IMG/VR virus record: IMGVR_UViG_3300020473_000037
Location: 1-54,125 of that record
DNA: 54,125 nt
Reading direction: 5' to 3' (one strand)
Source of the DNA: a virus
Shown here piece by piece: positions 50,431 through 54,125 of this stretch (its first letter is position 1; every line of letters starts with the position of its first letter). Both the position numbers and the translations under genes were made by a program. The notes below the pieces were generated by a model. The model was not told the DNA's origin, made no database searches, and saw only the letters and a program-made list of their open reading frames with translations.

Positions 50431-50433
50431 ATA
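50426..50433 (+). promoter_or_regulatory. Late promoter box TATAAATA
   Basis: A perfect box that includes the gp20 stop codon; the ATG of the 50461 gene follows 28 bases after the box. Confidence 0.85.
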
Positions 50434-50460
50434 GGACTGATATATTAAAATATTCTTAAC

Positions 50461-50667
50461 ATGGACGATATTATTGATTTGATTGCAACTGATCAGAAAG
50501 CTTCAGAAGTTACTGATAAGATAAAAGATTTACTCTACACAAAAGCTGCGGATAGGGTAGATGCAATGAAACCAGAAATTTCTGCAGCAATGTTTAATCC
50601 TTCACCTGATCAACCAGAAGTTGAACAGGAAGTCTCTGACGAGCCTATCGAACAGGAAGAAACATAA
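50461..50667 (+). CDS. gp67: Prohead core protein, gp67-like (68 aa)
   Basis: A small helical N-terminal half (DDIIDLIATDQKASEVTDKIKD) is followed by an acidic, Pro/Glu-rich C-terminal tail (PEVEQEVSDEPIEQEE). Size, acidity and position right after gp20 match gp67, which is a minor prohead core component degraded by gp21 in T4. Sequence identity to T4 gp67 is not evident, so the call rests on context and composition. Confidence 0.65.
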   Translation: MDDIIDLIATDQKASEVTDKIKDLLYTKAADRVDAMKPEISAAMFNPSPDQPEVEQEVSDEPIEQEET

Positions 50668-50670
50668 ATA
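50663..50670 (+). promoter_or_regulatory. Late promoter box CATAAATA
   Basis: The box overlaps the stop codon of the gp67-like gene; the ATG at 50696 follows 26 bases after the box. Confidence 0.75.
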
Positions 50671-50695
50671 ACTACTATACTAGTTGAATATAAAA

Positions 50696-51226
50696 ATGTC
50701 GGCGTTAAAAGTAACCCAAAAAATAGCGAAATTAGGGAGCACTGGTAAGGCAGGTCCGATAGCCCTTAAATCAGGATATCTAAGATTTGTTGTAAAAGCA
50801 GATGCTCATATTGAGGTCGGAATGGATCCAACTGTTAGTACTACTAATAGTTTATTTGTTGCATCTGGTGAAAGTGTAATTCTAAAAGAATCTGTTGCTT
50901 CTGCACCGACTGTTGGAGTTACTAATGCATCAGGAGCAATTAAATTTGATTTGCATGATGGAATGGATAGTCCATTTGCGGTAGGTGATAAAGTTGCGGT
51001 AACTGGTTGTGCTCCTGCTGGTATTAATACTACTGCTGCAGAAGTAACCGCAGTTACTGGTCCAACTCCATTTAGTGGGATTCATGGACAGCAAATAACT
51101 TTAAATTATGGTGATGCTAATCTTGCTGCTACTGATGCAGAAGGTGAGATTAGAAAAGTTGTTTATGCTGATGTTAACTGTAGTGGTAACGTCCATATTA
51201 GTGAAGTTCAAATTGTAGGAGGATAA
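50696..51226 (+). CDS. Virion-associated hypothetical protein (176 aa)
   Basis: ATG 50696 was chosen over the in-frame TTG at 50684 because it has the usual distance to the late box. The protein is beta-rich with a KSGYLRFVVKADAHIEVGMD start and a central FAVGDKVAVTGCAPAGINTT module like those in the large fibre proteins. It could be a capsid decoration or core protein, given its place between gp67 and gp21, but I do not recognise it. It takes the place where T4 has gp68. Confidence 0.6.
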   Translation: MSALKVTQKIAKLGSTGKAGPIALKSGYLRFVVKADAHIEVGMDPTVSTTNSLFVASGESVILKESVASAPTVGVTNASGAIKFDLHDGMDSPFAVGDKVAVTGCAPAGINTTAAEVTAVTGPTPFSGIHGQQITLNYGDANLAATDAEGEIRKVVYADVNCSGNVHISEVQIVGG

Positions 51227-51230
51227 TCCA

Positions 51231-51881
51231 ATGAAACTGATTACTGAAGAAGTATCAAACGTTAAATTCATTACCGAAGGTAAAGGTTCTAAAAAGAAAC
51301 TTTATATTGAGGGATGTTTCCTTCAAGGTGAACTTAAAAATCGTAATGGTAGAGTTTATCCTATAGACACTCTTGCAAGAGAGGTTGGTAGGTATAACGA
51401 AAATTTTATATCAAAGGGTCGTGCTCTTGGAGAATTAGGTCATCCTGATGGTCCAACAGTAAACCTTGATAGGGTTTCCCATAAAATTACATCTCTTACA
51501 CAAGAGGGTCATAATTTTATAGGTAAAGCACAAATCCTAGAAACACCTATGGGTAAGATTGCAAAATCTTTACTTGATGAAGGTGTTATGTTAGGTGTTT
51601 CCTCTCGTGGTGTTGGTTCATTAAAAGAAGACCATCGTGGATGCAAAGTTGTAGGTGAAGATTTTCAGTTAGCAACTGCTGCTGATATCGTTGCTGATCC
51701 TTCTGCACCTGATGCTTTTGTTAATGGAATCATGGAAGGAAAAGAGTGGGTTTGGGACGGAGGAATTCTTCGTGAACAACTCGCATCACAAACAAAGAAG
51801 CGTATTAATACGTTAGTAGATCAAAGAAGACTTGAAGAGCATAAGTTGAACTTATTCAACGATTTTCTCTCAAATCTATAA
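51231..51881 (+). CDS. gp21: Prohead core protease gp21
   Basis: At 216 residues it equals T4 gp21 (212). The herpesvirus-assemblin-like serine protease signature is visible: His71 in ELGHPD, Ser124/Ser125 in GVSSRG, and the following ADPSAPDAF segment. It cleaves core proteins and the gp23 N-terminus at L/I-x-E sites during maturation. GGAGG precedes the ATG. Confidence 0.95.
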   Translation: MKLITEEVSNVKFITEGKGSKKKLYIEGCFLQGELKNRNGRVYPIDTLAREVGRYNENFISKGRALGELGHPDGPTVNLDRVSHKITSLTQEGHNFIGKAQILETPMGKIAKSLLDEGVMLGVSSRGVGSLKEDHRGCKVVGEDFQLATAADIVADPSAPDAFVNGIMEGKEWVWDGGILREQLASQTKKRINTLVDQRRLEEHKLNLFNDFLSNL

Positions 51882-51885
51882 ACTC

Positions 51886-51893
51886 TATAAATA
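51886..51893 (+). promoter_or_regulatory. Late promoter box TATAAATA (gp22)
   Basis: A perfect box 5 bases after the gp21 stop codon; the gp22 ATG follows 27 bases after it. A partly overlapping ATAAATAC repeats the pattern. Confidence 0.85.
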
Positions 51894-51919
51894 AATACAG
51901 ATTAACAATCTATAAACAA

Positions 51920-53047
51920 ATGTCCGTTGGTAGCAATTTACAAGAAATGGAAAACGTAGTAACCAAAGGAGCCAAGCCAGCTGAGCCAATCCAAAAGCTT
52001 GCAGGTACAACACCTGGTCAAGCTGCGGTTGAAGACTTAGGCGGTCCTACTCCTGAAAATTATAAAGTCGATGATGATTCGGCTAAGTTGAAAACACCTG
52101 GTGCATCACTTAAGCAAGTTAAGGATGTCGTTAATAAAGGTGCTAAAGCTGCAGAAGCAGTTTCAGACAAACTAGAAGATGGTCAGGAAGTAGTGGCTGA
52201 AGAACCTGCAAAGGAAGAAGAAACTACTGTTTCTGAAGAAGAGACATCAACGGAAGAAGTTGTTGCTGAATCTGAAGAATCAACCGAAGAAGTTGTAGCA
52301 GAAGCAGAAGAGACAGTCGAAGTCAGCATTGACGAAGATATTGAAGCTCTTATTTCTGGCGAAGAACTTTCTGAGGAATTCCAAGAGAAAGCAAGAACAA
52401 TTTTCGAGGCAGCAATTCAAGCTAAAGCATCGGAAATTAGTGAGCAACTAACTGCTTCATACGAAGAGAAACTCGTAGAAGAAGTTGCTACAATTAAACA
52501 AGAATTGTCAGGTCGTGTTGACTCTTATCTAGAGTACGTCGCTGATGAGTGGATGCAAGAAAATGCACTCGCAGTCGAAAACGGTCTGAAAACAGAAATG
52601 ACTGAATCCTTCTTAGGAGGTATGAAGTCACTCTTTGAAGAACATTATGTAACTATCCCTGAAGAAAAATATGATGTCATCGAGAGTATGGTAGATAAAC
52701 TTGATGAAATGGAAGGAAAACTCAACGAGCAAATCGAGAAAAACGTTGCTCTTAATAGGAGATTAGCTGAGTCAGCTGCTGATGTAATTTTTGCAGAAGT
52801 AACTGAAGGACTTGCCCAAACACAAAAGGACAAGATTGCCTCACTCATTGAAAATGTTGAGTTTGAAAGTGAAGACGCATACCGTGAGAAGCTGGTAACT
52901 TTGAGAGAATCTTATTTCCCATCAAATACAGCTCAAAGAGACACATCAGAGAATCTAACAGAAGAAAATGGTTCCGCAGATTACCAACCAATTGGTGCAT
53001 CAATGGAAGTATATCTTAATTCACTGAAGCGTGTTGTTAAAAAATGA
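51920..53047 (+). CDS. gp22: Prohead scaffold protein gp22
   Basis: An acidic, Ala/Glu/Val-rich helical protein of 375 residues (T4 gp22 has 269). Residues about 90-150 are nearly all E, V, A, S and T (EEPAKEEETTVSEEETSTEE...), a low-complexity acidic region. The C-terminal half has coiled-coil helices (EMEGKLNEQIEKNVALNRRL). It forms the core that shapes the prohead and is degraded by gp21. It lies directly between gp21 and gp23 as in T4. Confidence 0.9.
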   Translation: MSVGSNLQEMENVVTKGAKPAEPIQKLAGTTPGQAAVEDLGGPTPENYKVDDDSAKLKTPGASLKQVKDVVNKGAKAAEAVSDKLEDGQEVVAEEPAKEEETTVSEEETSTEEVVAESEESTEEVVAEAEETVEVSIDEDIEALISGEELSEEFQEKARTIFEAAIQAKASEISEQLTASYEEKLVEEVATIKQELSGRVDSYLEYVADEWMQENALAVENGLKTEMTESFLGGMKSLFEEHYVTIPEEKYDVIESMVDKLDEMEGKLNEQIEKNVALNRRLAESAADVIFAEVTEGLAQTQKDKIASLIENVEFESEDAYREKLVTLRESYFPSNTAQRDTSENLTEENGSADYQPIGASMEVYLNSLKRVVKK

Positions 53048-53094
53048 TTTTAAATCATTGATTCAAACTTAAAACTTTTAATAGGTAAACACAA
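53040..53094 (+). other. gp22-gp23 gap without a recognisable late box
   Basis: AATGATTT (53043-53050) and AAATCATT form a small hairpin at the gp22 stop codon. The rest is AT-rich (with TTTTAATAGG near 53078) but contains no TATAAATA or one-base variant before the gp23 ATG. gp23 may rely on transcripts from the gp22 box. Confidence 0.5.
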
Positions 53095-54125
53095 ATGCAA
53101 GCCCCTCTTAATCAAGAGGCTCTTCAAGAAAAGTGGGCTCCTTTACTAGACTACAACGGTCTAGATGAGATTAAAGATCCACATAAAAGAATGGTTACTG
53201 CCGTTCTCTTGGAGAACCAAGAAAAAGCACTCCGTGAAGAGCGTGAGTTCTTAGCAGAAGGCCCTCCAACCAACAGTACCAATTCAGGTGCAAATGCTGG
53301 TTTCAGTGCTAGTGCTTCTTCCCCAACAGCTGGTTTTGATCCTGTTCTAATCAGCCTTATCCGTCGTTCAATGCCTAACTTGGTCGCATATGACCTAGCA
53401 GGTGTTCAACCAATGAACGGACCTACAGGACTTATTTTCGCAATGCGTTCTCGCTACGAGAAGCAAGACGGAAACGAAACATTCTACAACGAAGTCGATT
53501 CTGCATTCTCTGGACAAGCAGAGGGTGGTGGAAAACTCACCGATGGATTCGTAGATGGTAACGTTGGTTTGGGTACAACTGCACAAAGCGGTTCTAATCC
53601 TGGACTTCTAGGTGCTACTGGTACTGCTGCTCAACAGAAGATCTACAACGTAGGTCAGGGTATGCGTACAGACGACGCTGAAGCATTAGGCGATGGCGTT
53701 AACAATAACTTTAACCAGATGGCATTCTCCATCGAGAAGGTTACGGTTACTGCTAAGTCTCGTGCGTTGAAAGCTGAGTACTCACTAGAGCTCGCTCAAG
53801 ACCTTAAGGCAATCCACGGATTGAACGCTGAGGCTGAGTTAGCAAATATCCTCTCTACAGAGATACTTGCTGAGATCAACCGTGAAGTTATCAGAACAAT
53901 CTATAACGTTGCTGAAATCGGTGCTACTGTTAACACTGCTACAAGTGGAACATTCGACTTAGACGTTGACTCCAATGGTAGATGGTCAGTTGAGAAATTC
54001 AAGGGACTGATCTTCCAGATCGAAAGAGATGCCAACGCAATCGCACAAAGAACTCGTCGTGGAAAGGGTAACATGATCCTTTGCTCTGCTGACGTTGCTT
54101 CTGCATTGACAATGGCTGGTGTACT
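53095..54125 (+). CDS. gp23: Major capsid protein gp23 (partial, N-terminal 343 codons)
   Basis: The frame is open to the right edge. The N-terminus (LNQEALQEKWAPLLDYNGLD, then RMVTAVLLENQEKAL) and the segment RSMPNLVAYDLAGVQPMNGP are diagnostic of T4-like gp23. The word FLAEG at residues 52-56 gives a gp21 site L53-A54-E55, so the propeptide should be about 55 residues (65 in T4). Further on AFSIEKVTVTAKSRALKAEY is the conserved core. The codons are GC-richer and more uniform than in the fibre genes, as expected for the most expressed gene. Confidence 0.95.
   Translation, partial: MQAPLNQEALQEKWAPLLDYNGLDEIKDPHKRMVTAVLLENQEKALREEREFLAEGPPTNSTNSGANAGFSASASSPTAGFDPVLISLIRRSMPNLVAYDLAGVQPMNGPTGLIFAMRSRYEKQDGNETFYNEVDSAFSGQAEGGGKLTDGFVDGNVGLGTTAQSGSNPGLLGATGTAAQQKIYNVGQGMRTDDAEALGDGVNNNFNQMAFSIEKVTVTAKSRALKAEYSLELAQDLKAIHGLNAEAELANILSTEILAEINREVIRTIYNVAEIGATVNTATSGTFDLDVDSNGRWSVEKFKGLIFQIERDANAIAQRTRRGKGNMILCSADVASALTMAGV

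Overview
The window is part of the genome of a T4-like myovirus of marine cyanobacteria (a cyanomyovirus of the Synechococcus/Prochlorococcus type). The right-hand three quarters carry the T4 virion gene order: gp25, gp6, a giant gp7-position protein, gp8, a DUF4815-type baseplate/fibre protein, small fibre-like proteins, gp13, gp14, gp15, gp16, gp17, gp18, gp19, gp20, a gp67-like protein, an unknown protein, gp21, gp22, and gp23, which runs off the right edge. All convincing genes are on the + strand. The DNA is AT-rich. Late genes are preceded by T4-type late promoter boxes (TATAAATA and one-base variants).

Layout. (1) 1-5939: small, mostly acidic orphan proteins packed in short operons with TAATG or ATGA overlaps, including a small HExxH metallopeptidase, a zinc ribbon and several one-pass membrane peptides. 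(2) 5940-6473: a 534-base gene-poor control region. It holds an orphan perfect late box, repeated TTCTCAATA words, a hairpin, and five copies of ATCTCGACTAGAT at about 38-base intervals. The fourth copy fills the spacer of a perfect TTGACA-17-TATAAT promoter, which reads into a very acidic 54-residue protein. (3) 6639-10583: more small genes in DNA that is GC-richer in the rows I counted, ending in a lysine-rich protein, a conserved phage protein and a KxDG nucleotidyltransferase of ligase type. (4) 10584-12783: an AbrB-like small protein, a GT-A glycosyltransferase and small linker genes. (5) 12807-44157: baseplate, fibre and neck genes, about 60% of the window, including 4530- and 2353-residue proteins. 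(6) 43593-54125: terminase, sheath, tube, portal, prohead core and protease, scaffold and capsid.

The most unusual signal is a rigid promoter cassette repeated about ten times between 127 and 9700. It consists of a CTGKCACA box, then an extended -10 hexamer whose start lies 37 bases (range 36-39) after the start of the box, then 4 bases, then GAGTA at the presumed transcription start, and usually an ATG 30-34 bases after the start of the -10. There is no -35 hexamer. In most copies a rho-independent terminator for the upstream gene sits between box and -10, so terminator and next promoter form one unit. Two copies instead have about 144 bases from -10 to ATG, with structured leaders. This looks like a phage regulon with its own activator site. 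In the late half the control logic changes to T4-type late boxes, which often overlap the stop codon of the preceding gene. Functions of virion genes are assigned from remembered family features and gene order; no database search was possible.
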